Source: Aquanectria penicillioides (taxonomy: Eukaryota; Ascomycota; Sordariomycetes; Hypocreales; Nectriaceae). Taken from it: a stretch of DNA of 64,000 nucleotides. Location: assembly GCA_003415625.1 (NCBI GenBank), contig PYIU01000007.1, positions 2,914,001-2,978,000 on the forward strand, read 5' to 3'. Every line of letters starts with the position of its first letter. The stretch's first letter is position 1. The notes beneath the pieces are model-generated. The model saw only the letters and a program-made list of their open reading frames with translations. It had not been told where the DNA came from and ran no database searches. A program made the position numbers and the translations under genes. Positions 12,546 through 27,320 of this stretch are shown piece by piece.

Positions 12546-14119
12546 TACGAGATTAGGATATTTCTATACCTAGGAGAGCGGTTAAAGAGACGGGCTTATG
12601 ATAAACCATGGCAAAATAGCGAGCTTAGACGTAGTTGGCACTCAACCGATGAACGTGCTGGTAGGAATTCGGTTCTAAAAGATGTCAAGAGCACAATAAT
12701 AAGCTGAAGATAGAGGATACTGATCAATATTGGGTCTGAATGTAGGAAAATGATTTCATTTCGAAAAGACTGAGCCTTGCTGTGTAGATAGACTAGGACA
12801 GACGTGTGTGGTTTTCAATGTATTCTTACACGAGAGAGGCTTGAGTGAAATCAGTTCAATGAATCAAGCACAGAATCTCTGTCGCGACGAGAGATTCTAA
12901 CAATGCCTAGAAACTTTTATATATAATCATGTATGATGGCACCAGCATTAGCGGCTACTGCATGGTGGTCGAGTTAGTTCGATGCTCGCCAAGGGACCCT
13001 AGTCTATGCCCCGTAACACATTCTGACTCTTCAATCCCAAGTGGGTCCTATCAGGCCAGTCCTTGGGCAAATATCAAGATTAGGTTTCTTCAGATTAGTG
13101 AAAAGGGGGAATGAACGCATTATTTGTTGGAGAGCATTTGCCAGATTGTTAGGGTTGGAGCCATCGACCTTGAGTAAGATTGTAACTTATATATTTTAAG
13201 AATGTCAAATGACTCTCGATGATACTCATGCGGTCGAATTAACATGCTATGAAAGGTTCCTAGATGCCGAACTGCCGAATGCATGATATGGTTAGACTTG
13301 TAAGGGTTGATTACATCTCGTCAATGCAAGACGGACAAAACCATCATCAATTGTAGAAAAGGCAAGTCAAAAGAGCAATATGATCTCTGAGCAGGAAAAG
13401 GGGTGTGTATCAAATAAATGTTGTACATTGGTGGCGCCGCTGGGCCTAAACGTCACCAACGACCCGGACAAGCCTCGAGCAGAGTCTTGGGCAGGTAGGA
13501 TGTTGGACGCAAGTGGTACTAGTTAGAAGGGAAATGATCAGGCCTTGTAAGATGAAATTGGCAATAATGAAGACAGTAACTCGAGTTTTGCTTGTTGATT
13601 AGTGGACTGCGACTGAGGACGCGAAATCGAGAGTCGTTATGGTTACAAGTCCCGACGCGTGTCCTTTGTGGAGCGGCATTTGAGCTCCAATATTCAGACT
13701 TGAGACACATTTGAATAAACCAAATTCCTTGATATTGGGCCCGAATAAGGTATATTTTCTCAAGATAGTAGTATTTGCTTTGTATGCTACGGTTGTTGAT
13801 CCTACGCTCAATGAACTTGGCACTGTCCCCATGCTCTGTCTAGTCCAGTTCTCACCAACTTATCATCACGTGAATTGGTGTGTGCTTCAAGTCGTTTGAC
13901 AGTGACCAATGTTCAAGATGAGTATAAGGGTAAAAAAATATAGATTCGGATGATTGATCTCGGCACGATCCTTTTGCCTCTCGAGAAATTTGATTCAGCC
14001 ATGTATTTTGACCAGTGCAGATTATCATTACAGGAGTACCATTACAAGGGTAGATCTTTTTGTTGTCACCATTATTTACCCCTAAGGGAGTGTGTGCCAC
14101 CAAACCTCCGCAATATCCA
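12546..14119. other. Intergenic, no gene recognised
   Basis: Short frames only. The right end is the 3' flank of the YDT copy ending at 14120. Confidence 0.4.
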
Positions 14120-14380
14120 TTATAGGTTCGACTCCTTCTTGCCCTGGGGCTGCGTGGCATCCAGGACAAGAGATCCCCCATTATCTGGTGAGATTGGCGC
14201 TCGTTGGATCAGACGGTCAGGTACGGAAGACATATCGTAAATGAATGCGGCTAGCATCGGAATGGTGTCTTTAGGCCTAGAAACCGAATGTTAGCATGCA
14301 TCGTTCCAATTGGATCGAGTTGGCAAGGCGGACAGGTCGAGGCGATGAGGCCTGGGTTCAGCGGGAGCAGCGAGCGGCAT
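14120..14380 (-). CDS. YDT-family miniprotein, copy 4 (weak donor)
   Basis: Predicted 67-residue protein of unknown function. Exon 2 (14120-14276) follows a perfect CTAAC branch point and TTTCTAG acceptor. The core MLAAFIYDMSSVPDRLIQRAP starts 19 nt downstream. The only first exon keeping phase 2 is 14334-14380 (starts MPLAAPAEPRPHRLDL), giving a 57-nt intron with a poor GTCCGC donor, so splicing may be impaired or the first exon may lie elsewhere. The tail (SPDNGGSLVLDATQPQGKKE) aligns with the tail of copy 8 (SADQDGPLVPDKPQDKKK), showing these two are close relatives beyond the core. Thr of YDT is replaced by Met. TTATAA at 14531-14536 lies about 150 bp upstream of the ATG. Confidence 0.6.
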
Positions 14381-16391
14381 GTCAGTGGACTAAGCCTAGG
14401 CGGTGGCGGTGGAGGCTCGGAAATTAGGCAAACGAGAAATGAAAATGATCCATTAAGATTAAAGGCGAAGAAGCATCTCCTGGGATATTCAGAACTTGTA
14501 GAGTCATCTATCTGGGGGGATGGCTGCCACTTATAACACTTTGGAGAATGGGAGGAGCAGGTGAAGCTGGGTCGTCTTTAACAAACACCAACGAAAAGTA
14601 GAACAGGACTGAGACGAAAAAAAGCCGTCCCCCACCAGAGTTGGCTTGGATTTGGGGCTCAAAATAGAGGACGAGCCGGCAGGCAGGACAAATCCCACGG
14701 GCTTGTATCAACAGTTCCGCGTTACAGAGTGTAGACTCGACGCAACATAGAAATTAGGCTAATGGCGGGGTTCCTGGGAGTATACAGTGCCTTGCTATCA
14801 TCGCTTTCAGCCGACTACTAGCAGCCGGTCAAGAATCAGCCGTATGTACAGCAGCAGCTTGATGGGGGGCGCCCCAACTCAGATGGGCGCGTGTCTATGC
14901 ATGCCGCAATTGTGTTTTTGAAGTTGGTGGTGTGTGCAGAGGATGGCTGGCGGGTTCCACGGGTACCTTGACGACTTGATTTGTTGGATCGACGTGACCT
15001 GCACATGTAGGATGTAGGGTGATGAGCTGGCTTGCACGCCACGCTTGTTGGCTTTGACGTCTGCTTACAACAGAAAAAGGAAAAATCGCCAGTCGTTCGT
15101 TGGCACACACCACCAGGCTCAAGAAGAGCAGGTAAGGCATTGGCTGTTTACGACAAGGCGGCGGGAAGACCTCGAAAGGCTTGTGGAATGACTGGTGGGC
15201 GTTAGCACCGGGATTGGAACGGTTGTTGCCCTGATCACGATCCCTCCATCAGGGCTCGGATCCAACGAGCCTATCTATGTCTCAGAGATTCTCCCCCGGC
15301 TGGCCTCTGAGTGTGCCCATCGATGCCGCGCATCAATGGCACATTGAGAAGATGGTCCCTCGTCATCGCCTGCTATCTGCTTCCTCATCACCCTTCGGCA
15401 CGTTTCTACACTCGTTTGTAGGTGCAGGACTGGCTCAGTGGTTTTTGGTGACGTCACAGACGACTATTGCTTGTTGCCCAAGGTAGTACTGGCCGGTTGG
15501 CAAGTCTAATAAGCCTAGAGCCGCTTTTCCAAGACCAGATTTGTACCATGACCAGGCGCGAGAAACGAGGTCAGCTTTCTAACCAATCGCCGATGTGCTT
15601 GATGCTGAGCAAACATCAAGTCTGGCCGCCGAATGTGGGATGGCCGGACCCCGCGGTGCTGTAGGCGAGCTTATCAAGTCATCTGAAACAGCCTGGCGAG
15701 ACCTGTTTTGCGTAGGCACTGATGGGTGGCGTTTTCGCGTGGGAGCTGGCGCCATGTCATAATTAGATGGTACCGCCTGACACTGCTTCCCCTCATGAAT
15801 TGATGTTCATGTGGAAATTCCATTCCCAACTGCCAGCCGTTCGTTGTCGATTCAATTCGCAACGTGGCAGTGATTTCCCAACCCTGAGGCGGCCGACCTG
15901 CAGCGACAAGATGTAAGACTTTCATCCCCCGGGAGTTGCCAATGTGGCTCAGTCACCTCTCAGAACGTGTGGCCGCCCAATCAGGAACGGGATGAAATTT
16001 ACCCTGGTTGCTATTACAGTGTTATGCCGCCGCTCCTCATTCGGGAGCAATTGTAGCCTTGGCACCAGCGTTTGGCCCAAGATAGCTCAAGCGGTAGATG
16101 CGGGGTCGAGCGGGATTGGGTGGGATTGTGATCAAAGAATACCTCGCCGAGCTTTGCTGGACCGCATGGACTGCAGCGTCCTGGCTTTCCCGTGGCTCAC
16201 TTCAATAGCCACTTGTTCATCGGCGAACTGTTGGCTGACTAGGTCGAAGGATGGAGCGGAAGGGTTCCTGACGGAAGACGGATGTGAGGGGTCGCGTTGG
16301 CCCAGCCCTTTTCTTGCGGGTTGCCTCCTGTTTGCCTGCCAATGAACACACATACTTGCATCATTGCGGCACGGCGCCTTTTCGGGCTGGT

Positions 16392-16418
16392 CCAGCCTTT
16401 CCAGCCTTTCCAGCCTTG
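16392..16418. repeat. CCAGCCTTT tandem repeat, 3 units
   Basis: Three direct 9-bp units, the last imperfect, in a CCAGCC-rich stretch. Confidence 0.7.
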
Positions 16419-18921
16419 GACTTGGACGGGGTGTGTGCATGCAGCTGCCCTTGTCCACCGGCTGGAAGCCACGCAACTGTCGTTTCCTGCATCCTCTGTC
16501 ACATCCAAGCCTTGTGCTTGTGCGAAACCTCGTCCGTGGCCCAAATAACCCCTTACCCATGTGTCCAGGGCCCCTGCCCCGGCCCCGGCCCCTGCCAGCT
16601 GTTCCTCCCATAGCACCGGTCGGCCGGCTCTGCGAGGCATCGTACAGCAAAGCAGCCTCCATCAGCCTGGCCCTAGCCGCGCGGGACTTGAGCATATGAA
16701 CACGCGAAGAGAGAAGCAGGCAGGGACCCCCTGCTTCGGTTTTGCGCTCCACGTCGGGTATTTGACATTGCCGGCTCGACTTGGTAGATACTCTCTGGTT
16801 GTTTGCTGTGCTGCTAGCTCAGCACAAGCAGGCTGTCCCCGTCGACGGCTCCCATCGGCAAAGCATTATTCGCCGATGTTATCGATTATCGACCATGTTT
16901 TGGCATTAAATGGCTCCACGCCTGTTGCCATTGAACCCGATGGTGGCTAGCACAGTTCCCAGGAAGTCAGGACAGCTAGATGTGCCACTCACCCGTCAAC
17001 CTGATCACATCCTTCTGCCCCGAGCTCAGATGGCTCGGAGGCAGCCAAATACGATAGTGCGAAGAGAAAATTTTCACTGCACACTCTATAGAGCCGCACA
17101 ATAAAGATGCGCTGGCGTTACATGACGCAGGGTGGCCTCTCGCAACTCGACAGCTACCGACCACCAGCTTTGCACACATTCGTGACACCCGTGCCTCACT
17201 GAAAAAGATTTCACACACACTAAGATGAAATTTCTGAAACATCCAATCAGATTATAGTTTCTCCTTGTGTCAGCAATTGTGTTTAATATGTAAAGACCTC
17301 GGCGAGACTCGCTTATGGCGGCCTGGCTGACAATGGAAATCAAGTCATGCGCGCTTATCATGACACACACTCGACCATTGGCCCGGCGCGGAACTGCTCA
17401 AAGTAGGTTATTGAAGAAACGTCAGTGAGCAGACGAATTCTGAATAACGGATGATTTTTGTGCGATTGGAAGAACAGGGTCAAACAATATGTACCCCAGA
17501 AGCGCCGTCTCGGTGATATCACCCGCATCTGTGAAGCCCGCAGTGCAGCCCGCCCGCCTAATCCGGCCATGCAAACTCTTAGCCAGTGCTGATCCGGATA
17601 CCGTTGAGATTTATCGAGCAGTGCTGATTGATGGCCCAAAGCTGAGCCGTGAGTTGACTAAAAGAGTACAAGTGGGAGACAACATTGAGACAGCCACTTG
17701 CCCCAATTGCCTGGCTGTCACAGACAGAACTGTGCCGCACTGAAGCCAGACTGAATCGCAAGCCACTTTATAGACACTAGCCATGTGCTGACTAGGATGG
17801 CTGGCGGGGTTGGGCGGGTAGATTTCTTCGGCGTCCTGGCTTGCCAGCGCTCGTATTCGACAAGGTGGCTGGCGGCGAGTTGCTTGGGGTCATACATCGA
17901 TGTCAAGGATGCCAGAAGCACATGGCTATGATGAGGACGAGGCTAGGGTCCCTCACTTACCCACGAGCTCGGGTTCGGCGTCATTGGGTTCGGAACGGAT
18001 GCCTTGCGCGTGCGTGAGCTCAATTCTCCGTCCCAAATCAGCCAGGCTGTGCAAAATTAGCGAGCCCGCGGTATGCACATACCGAGCTTGCATCTGTCTT
18101 AGATCAAGGTTGCGTAGCAAAAGTCTCACCAGCTTGCACAGCACATCGCATGTGGCCAATACGAGTTTCGAGTCGTAGGATGAACGTGGCTGGAACCGCA
18201 GCGCCATTCTGCAGAGCAGCCAAACCGTCAGACAATGCGGCTAACAAAGAACCTGCACAGGCCTGACCCGCTTCCTTGTTTCTGCTGTGCATTATCTGTC
18301 CCAGTTGAAGCCTGGGAGCAGCCGCCTGGCTTCTAAGTACGAAACGTGGCTTGCTTCTACAGTAGTCCTCACCGGCCGCCTACATGCATTCACAAATGCT
18401 CCTAACCTGTGCATGCGGCGTGAGCAGCCGGAATTAGCCATTGGCCTTGGGCCATGCGCGCCATTCAGTCCAATTGCCCGCGCCGTGTCGTCTGGGTGGT
18501 GTCACTTGAGCGTCGAGTCCGCGCCAGAATCCAAGTTGCTCGTGTAGTTTGCCTGTCGTTCTGACATGGCCTGACTTGTTCTTGCTCATTTCGTGCGCGA
18601 CCGCTTAAACCGCCGCAATGGACGATTCGACTTGGCCATTCTGGTTTGTCTCGACATATTTGCCCAGCCCTGGTTCTGCGCATCTGTTTGATACCTAAAT
18701 GATCCTGGACGCCTTGACAGTGCGTCACCGTGATCGTCGCCCGGGGTCCTGATACCACATCGTGTTTTGCGAGGGTCCCTGGTACGGCATTGTGGATCTA
18801 AATGTCACCCTGTTTCTTAATCACTTCCAAGTCTCCATTATATCCTTGGCACCTTTGCCTTAAAGTATTCTGTGACGAGGTTCGTCTAACACCCACAGCG
18901 AGACAAAAGCAACAGGGGAGC

Positions 18922-18936
18922 TTTTTTTTTTTTTTT
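18922..18936. repeat. T15 homopolymer
   Basis: Fifteen consecutive T residues in a non-coding stretch. Confidence 0.85.
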
Positions 18937-21900
18937 GGCTGTGCAAAATTGGTACGACAATGGCAGGGGCAGCAGAGCTATTTGTGGCGAATAGTAAGAT
19001 GCCAAAATAAAGAGGCCGGCACATGTAAGATAATCTAGACATAGTATCGGTGATTATAGGTCATGTTAACACCTTTCGAAATAGGAAGAGATAGTGGTAG
19101 TAGGCAGGCCCGCCAATGGAGACCCCCAATCTTCATTGATAGGTCAATTACTACATCTTTTTGTAAGTAGCTCCGAAGTATATTGGCTCACACGCATTCT
19201 AGCGGTACAATCTTGCGTATGGGTCGCTGGATGGCTGAACAAGACATCCATCAAGCGACGCTGGGCATCTATGGATCTGCCTCACTCGGCTCGACTTCTA
19301 CGCTCCGGTCATCTTCAAGTCGCACTTACAGAGGGTCGAGTACCAACGCGGGTCCTGCACCCTTCTCTGAGTGATCCTGGTTATCATTGGATCGTTGCTC
19401 TGGCTCTGCAGGTCGGCGGCGAATTGACTTTCAACAATACCGTCAGCATTGATAAGTAATATCAAAGGGAAGCGCTGCTGTCCAACTACCCAATAGCAAT
19501 AGGCGATTCTCCTAAATTGGGAAACTCAGAGGAAACATGAACTAAACATGACTGCATTGGACCATTCCCATGACATTCTAGACTCGTAAACACAATAGCA
19601 ACATCAACTGACGCGGATTGTATTAGCACCATTTCCAGTGTCCCAAGCTCTATAATGGTGTGGAATGACTGGCAGCTTGTTCTCTTCGCGGCCACACGCA
19701 GCCATGATACATAAAGTGCCAGCTTTTCCGCCCAGTAGTGCAAACATCAAACAGCAACGTGCCCAGCCAGCTTCCCGAGCACAGTTCAAGCCACCACAGA
19801 CTGGAACTTGAATAATAGAGGAGTCAGAGGCACCGGAGGATATGTGTATAATGTACTGGATATTTAAATGGCACACTCGTTGTGAGAGTAGAAGGCGCTG
19901 TGATTGCACCCTGGAAACATTTGTTGAGGTTTTCTAGTTCTCGCGTGATTGCTAGAAGCAAACAGAAATCTTACGAAGAATTAAGCACTCCTCAGCCCCA
20001 AAGAATTATACAAGAGGATGTTCAGCAACCTGGCCTTGTGGGGAGGACGTTGGGGATGTTTCTACTCTGGAGACAGCGATAATGCACATGAACATGAATC
20101 CGTAAACTCCAATACGGACTCGTCTATTACGCAGCGAAGGTCTGGCCTACGATCTACAAGTCGGTTATGAGGTCTATGGTACTATAGAGATCACGCAATC
20201 TATTCTCTTTCTATTCATACGAGGTCTCTGACTGGATATAGATTATAGAACCCAAAACTCCTCGTCTTATTCCAGGACTTCGGACGTTTTGAAGCCACGG
20301 CGATTACGAACTTTTTATCCGCTATGGATCCTTGGATCTCACGCTTCACCCCCATTTATGACATCCCCTTCTGACGTCGCCTGAGATATCACCCTCACAC
20401 CGCTCAAAATATACCATCCTTCTGGTATTCAACATCCTATTACAAGATACCATTTTCTGGTTTCGGGATGTTGTTTCCCACCAGATACGACATGCATTGT
20501 TTCCAATTTTGACCAGGTACCCTATCGGTGTGGAGATCAAATTCAGCCATCGCGTAGTATGATATACCATTCTATCAATTTGGCCGATACTGTTTCTCAA
20601 ACACGACTTATCCGCCTTTGCGAGATTAATTCTCCCGTAATCAGAGATACTATTTCCCGCAATTTACGCATTATCTAACATTTAATCTCACTGAGCGTGG
20701 GCAAGGATAAATGGATCTAGTGGTGTGCAAGTTACCGCCTTATGGCATGATGCCAGATATCTTTATTACCATCGCATCTGAGCGAGTTCATATAGTCTAC
20801 AGTACCCAGAAGGAGCCTGCTGATTTCTTTGCTGCTCATTCCGTATATACGCTTACATCTAAACACGCTTGGGTCAAGAACAAGGCGGGGTAGGTTTGCC
20901 CGTGGTGAAAACCAGAGCAAGAGAAAGTGAAGTCGGAATATATCAATCCAGCTTGTAAATCTAAGCCAAAAGCAAAGTGGTTTTGAGGTTATATAGTAAT
21001 TGACCAAGCCATGATGGGGGTAACAATTGGCTTGTTGGTTAGGATATCGGATCTGAGGAGGCGAGACACAGGCCACGCCATTACGTATTATCGAATTCTC
21101 TACAAACACTTAGAAACTAGATATCTCGAAGCCCCGCAGGGTTCAGGATCATACTGCCCGGTTTTTCACCCTTTGCAATACAACCCTACAAGTATTTTAT
21201 GAAGCGTCATCCTGCAGTGGGAGGGGATTTCGACACTTGAGAAGTATCAAAATGGCATAAAACTTAAATGAGCAGTAATATCAATGGCTTTAAATGTCTT
21301 TGTATTAATCTATTGTTTAGTGGAAATCTCAAGCTATAAATACTTTTAGTATTTTAGATATTTAGCTATATATTGCGCTAGTTTTTAAGGGCAGGAATTA
21401 AAGAGCCAGTATAGAATCTATAATGGATAGTTTGTTGGTGGAACGGAACGTGGGGAAAACACACCACACCCAGAAAGGGATTGGGTAGGCTGGTCTGCCC
21501 TGGTCAGGCAGCCCGTTCAAGCAGCTGCGAACGACTCGACTGTGCATTAGAACATCCAATCGGAAGCTCTGGGACGTTCCTGGAAAAGAAGGGAAAACAT
21601 GGAATAATAGAAAGGCAAAGAAAAGTCAGGAATTCAGGAATTTCATGTGAATGCATCAAGACTTCCTTTGCAAATCGGAATGGATGAGAATTTCGGAATT
21701 TCAAAAATAACAATGAATTAGAGAAAACTACTTGATGATTCCCTATCTCTCTGTTGTCCCTTTCATCTTTCTTGACCTCCCGTGTAACAGGTTGGTCCAT
21801 ATTACCCTAGACCAGTCACCGCCACGGCAAAAGATCCAGCAGTAATCGCAGTCGCCGCGATTACTGGAGTGTCACATATCCGTATATAACGCACCGTTGT

Positions 21901-22284
21901 TACATATAATATTTGATGTAGTTATGGAAAATAAAATGAATTGATGTATAAATATGATAACTAATGAATATTTTGTCATCGAATAAAAAACTCAAGATAA
22001 TAAAATGTAAAGTAGCGTAATAATTCTTCTAGAATTTATAAGGATTAGGCTTATTTAAGTCCTTAATATGCCTCATTGAAGGAAGTCGAAATGATGCAGG
22101 TGATAGTTAGGTGACAGTCTGAAATGATACAAGCTATAAATGACCCGATAGAAACCTGACTGAAAAAGAAATTATAGCAGTTGCTTTCCAAAATGACGAG
22201 TCAAGTCAGTTTGGACCTTCGTTTACCAAATCGGGCGAATTCAAATACTTCGTACCCCGCCAGTCCCGATTGCCGTCTACGAAA

Positions 22285-22309
22285 AAAGAAAAGAAAAGAA
22301 AAGAAAAGC
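22285..22309. repeat. (AAAAG)n microsatellite
   Basis: Five AAAAG-type units in a row, flanked by purine-rich DNA. Confidence 0.8.
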
Positions 22310-25300
22310 ATATAGTAGGAGAGGACAGTGTGGGCCTTGGGAGGCACGAAACGAAACCCAAATGTCGTCAGTTGTGTTTGAGCATTGTTGAAGCTCAAGG
22401 CCATGAGGGTGCTTTGAAGTTCCCTCAACACGTTTGCAAACGAAGCAAAGGACATTCCAAAGTCCAAAAGGGAATATAGAAGACATACAATATCCCGAGT
22501 GGCGTGTCAAACAACCTTGCGGCTATACTTGCCATTAAAGACTACCGTTGACCACATGGGGTGGTGTGGCGAGAGGTGGTATGACATCGACGCATGCCAT
22601 CACCTGGGCTGAAACCTTGAAGAAAATTTCTGACTTCGCAAGAGCGAGAGAAGAGAAGAGAAACACCCCTTTGTTTTTTTTTTCTTTTGTATGACGTCTA
22701 CATTGGACGACAGACACAGGGTGTCCAATCTCAGCCCACACAAGCTGTTTCCTCGTCACTTTTCAGATTTTGCGCCGCATCCCGTGCATGTATTGTGAAT
22801 GGCAGGGATGGAAGCTTGCAAATTTGACACGGACTAAAATCACTTGCTTGAAGGGCCGAACCCTATTTTTACTCGCCCACACCTGTCCTCGGTACCTGAA
22901 TGTGACCTGTCTCCACGTGTCATCCCCGGTCGAAGCCAACGGTGACGGTGGATGAAGCGACGCTTGCTTTTGGGCGCTCTGGTGGACTACCGTGATGGTG
23001 CCTTGCATAGCAATGAGGAGTTGTGAACGTACCCCCAGGGTAACACGTGCCTGTTGATACTCTGCGAACTATGATGAAGCGTAGCCTGAATGCCCAGCCG
23101 TAATCGGATTGCTAGGTATCTAGGAGTAAGAAAATGACAGCAAGGTACGTGCATGCTCGAAGGTGATGGTCTATACCAAGCATACCAAGCATACCGTTTG
23201 ATGATGGTTTTATGACTTTGCCGCACGGTGGAAGATCGGAGGTATTCTAACTAAGAATGCTAGCGGCATCGTAAGACTGAATCTTGCAACGTATGCCTGG
23301 CTCGATAAGGCGGGCTCACTGACTATTGTTCGCGATGCGCACAGGCCCGGGTCTATCATCCGCTGTTGAGGGGCCTCGCATACTCATCTACTCAACAGAA
23401 TAAACCTGGGTGTCAACTCGATGATCAGCGTTGGAGAGTGAATGATCATATCACGAGAAATGAGAAATGAGCATGTCTCGTTTCCCCTTTTCTAACACAA
23501 CACAAGCGCGCCATCCCATCTCAATAGCTTGACCTGCTCTAGATGTGTGATTGTTCCCTGAGCATGTGGAAGTCCGTTTTGAAGATGGCTTACTCGAAAT
23601 ATCTGTCTTCATTATAAGCGTGCAGATAAAGGAGTGCCGAAAAAAAGCGTTGCTGAACATAACGCGCCTGTTTGAACTGTGGAGAGCTTAGATTGACTTG
23701 GACGGGGTAATTGGCTTGCGGCCCGGAAAGCGTTTCGCAAGATAGGCGAGTTCCCGATGATGACAGCTCCAGTGCTCCACAGCTCCACAGCCGGCCCTTG
23801 CTGTGAATGGTCTGCACTCTGCAGAACCTCATGAAATTGGCGAGACAAACAGCTTCTGGAAACCGCCCCGTCAGATCCACCTTGCTAATGACGGCGTCAC
23901 CGCCTTTGACGACTTAGCGTTCCGGAGCAAGGGTAACTTTGCGTCCCAGCTGCGGATGCGTTGTTGCGCATCCCCGCCATGAACCATGCAGCAATGACGA
24001 TACGTCCACGTGGCTAGATTAATATGCCAAGTTGGACCCAGGCAGTCGCCTTGCTAGTTATCCAGTGCCCTGGAACGGAACCTGGCTTTCAGCTGTGTGT
24101 GATTGTCTACGGTGTAGCGGTGGGCTCGGAATACCCTGTTCTGTGCGTCAAGTAAGCTACATGGGTGCTGCTACATGGTAGCCTTCCCGCTGCTTTCCTC
24201 ATTCGAGCTTGCCTGGCATTCTGCATTGGGTTCAATCCTACTGATTTCTAGAATATTGACAGAGATCGTCGCTCGCGCTGCCGGAGTCCTGGGACAAGCA
24301 TAAGCGAAGCCTGTTTATTGGCTTGTATCGCACCGCACGCGTGCACATTGATGGGAGATTGAGAAGGGTTGTGGAAGTCGATCCGGTTGGCTGAAGATTC
24401 GTTTTCGGGTTGAAGCTGATTATTCGCCCCGCATGCCAGTTTTTCTTTGCTTGGTAGTTCGACGTGGGGTCTGAAATGGGTTTTATGAACCCAAGCATAA
24501 TATCCTCGTCCAGGACCAATTTGCACTGGGGCCTCGTTTTCATCGGCCGTCTTTCATATGAGGGACGAGTTGTCTGCTCTATACAGGTGGAACCGGTATT
24601 GATTTGAATGGTCCAACACCTACGCACATCTTAATTCACCGTCCCTGTTGCGATGCTTCAGCAGAAGGAAAGGCCTTATGCGGCGCCATGTTTATTAGCT
24701 CCGGCCCGCGTATTCCAATAGATTCAAGGCAGATATTGAGATCTGAGACCAGAGCACCGGTACGGGTAGCGCGAGGGCAGATGAAGCGAACCAGGCTGGC
24801 GGTGTTCCCGGCTCACGGAGCGGCTTCCGCGAGAGAACCGTCGACTGGTACCTGCACCACAGTCTCGTTGCCGCACTCCAATTTCGATGCAGTCCTATAA
24901 TTAGGCTTGGCAACTTGTCTCCACTGCCAATCGGGGCGGTAGGCGCAATGCCCTTTGCATGTCTTGCCATGGCCGGCCCCGTTCCGGCACCACGAGCCGA
25001 CGCGGATGTCGATTTGCGCAGGTGTCCGTTGCCATGCTGTGACGCGGCGCCGCACACGCGCTTCCGCGAACGCAACTCACCACCCAGCCCTGAAAATACG
25101 CTTCTGGTTCCTTAGCCATCGGGCGAGGCGAGTCTCAGCAGTCAGGTCCGCCCCCACAAGCACATTGTCCCGCTTCCCAGGCGTTCCGGCTGTGTTAATC
25201 TGCAGGCTTCGTGCCTTGAGGAGTCTGGGGTTGCCTCGGGCTTGCGCAGTTCTCACGGCCCCTTGTGCCTCGCAAGCCTTGTGGCCTTTCGTTTCGAAAT

Positions 25301-27320
25301 TCGAAAGGGGCGTTCTCTGCCCTGCGCTGGTCTTTGCGTGACCGCTTCTCCCGAATACGTTGCTTGGCATTCCAGGGGAGCACATACTGATAATGCTCTA
25401 TCCGTAGTTGATACGCATTAGAGTTTCTTCCGTCAGCGTCAAATGCCACGGGGACTCCTATCATTGATGTCGATTGGCAACCCGACTCTACGTTAGAACG
25501 ATCTTGTTGCTCCCAATGCAGTCTGCTCAACGTAGATTGATGCACCAGTGATCAGCAGCGTACGTGAAAATTTTTTCCTGCACAATACGATAAGGGGAAC
25601 CGCCGCATGAGGATTGTGGGTAAACGCTGAGAAGCTGCTCCAAGTCCTAGTGGACCTCGAACAGCCCTGTGGTGACCCCGGCAGTGTGACACAGATTGGA
25701 CGATCGCCTCAAGTTGAACAGATATCCTCGAAAACCCCCCACCAAGAAAATTTTGCGCAGCCGAAAAACGTGCCACTCTCATCAAACAATGCGTGAATGT
25801 CGTTGCCAGACCTGACTTGCGACTCCGCGCTGAGCTCGGAGCACTCAACTGGGGTAGACAAAAAAGTAGAAGAAGGACCATCGCGCATAGCTAGATGGGG
25901 AGAGCCGAGGGTCCCGCACGACGCCATTCTCGCGAGGAATCAACTTACGCGCTGGGCTGAACGGCCTGATGCATTGAAGACTGGGGGCCTTGGCATGAGA
26001 AAGCCGGCTTGGTGTTGCGGCTCTGGGGCACAGACAATCCGAAAGGATGGTACGGACGCGCGAGTCCCAGCGTTTCTGTCACCATGCGACCTTGCCATCG
26101 AGCCATCCAAAGGTCCCGGGGGATGTCATCCGCCCTTCACCCCCGGACGCCATGGCAGTTGGTTCCAAGAATCGATTGCCGTCGACGGCCGTGACGGGGC
26201 CACTGATGGCGATCCTCCAGGAGCACGCTGGACGATGAAATGGCGGGGATGAGGCAGTCACTGGTGGAGGGTCAATGGCGTCCGGAACGCGACACAGCGT
26301 CCCCCGCGTGCCCAAATCGGAGAGACGCAGACACGGCCGGCCCGGACAAGGCGACGTTCCACTGACGATGCTCAACTCCAATTTCCACATGGGGCTCTGC
26401 AGGCCGACTCGGCGGCCATAGGGCGTCATTGCCGGCCCCTCACACTACCCCGTTGCGTAAGTCGAGGCGTGAGCTGGCCAGTTTACACCTTGGCTTGTCT
26501 TAGATAGCGGGGGACTGGTAGCAACTAACACGGGACTGGAGTGCACGTGCGACAGCTGTTTCACAACGGAAAAAGCCATGCTCGAGACTGAACCAGGATC
26601 TAGGGCTGGGAACAAGGGCGCCGGCGCCGTCGATGATGACAGTCTTGGCTGGCTGGCTTGAGCGTCGTCGCATTCAACTGCCAAGGAGAAGATCCGGTAT
26701 GCACTAAATTTACATCTGCAGGGCTTTAATTGCCACGGTGAGTCACGGCGGTCGAGTTGGTTCTGTCTAAATTCCAAATCCATCATGGTGCCATGCTCAC
26801 CGGCAACCTCTTATTACTGGTATTAGCACAGCTCAAAGGCGCCCGCATCCTCGAAGGACCACATTCTCAATTCGAGCAGGTGGATGCGCACTCCCAACAG
26901 TGGAGGCGCATCCCGTGCTTGTTACATTGCAACGTTGAGCGGCGCGGGGAGGAGACCAGCATAATCTGCTAGCTCTGGCGGGATCGGTTCAAGCCTTCGT
27001 TGTTCCATCCCTTCTTCGCTTCTTCTACACTGAGTGAGGCGCCCAATGGGATCGTGGTCCGCCATGTTCCATTGCATCGAATTCACCGTCTCGGGGTCAA
27101 AGTGTGCCTTCTGCTACCTATTTTAGACCCCCGCGGTCGAACCGCGGACGGCTGGCCGCATTAAGCAAGACGGCCGATTCGTCTGGTGCAAGTTCTCAGG
27201 GTTCCTCCGGCAGTTTGGTCAGACTTGAGCAGGGTAGGGTGTTCTTCTGTTTGCTTCTCTTACAGCGGAGTGCGGAAACCCAGTATGGCTGCGTATACAC
27301 CGCACACCGCAGCCATACCA

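Noticed and set aside
14121..14135. GGTTCGACTCC resembling a tRNA T-loop
   Set aside because: It lies in the coding tail of a YDT gene and no cloverleaf can be drawn around it.
16080..16130. tRNA-like D-arm (TAGCTCAAGCGGTAGATGC)
   Set aside because: No anticodon arm, T-arm at the right distance or closing acceptor stem follows.
16132..16752. 206-codon minus-strand frame, Gly/Arg/Pro-rich
   Set aside because: Overlapping long frames in all phases show that GC content keeps them open; there is no domain or start context.
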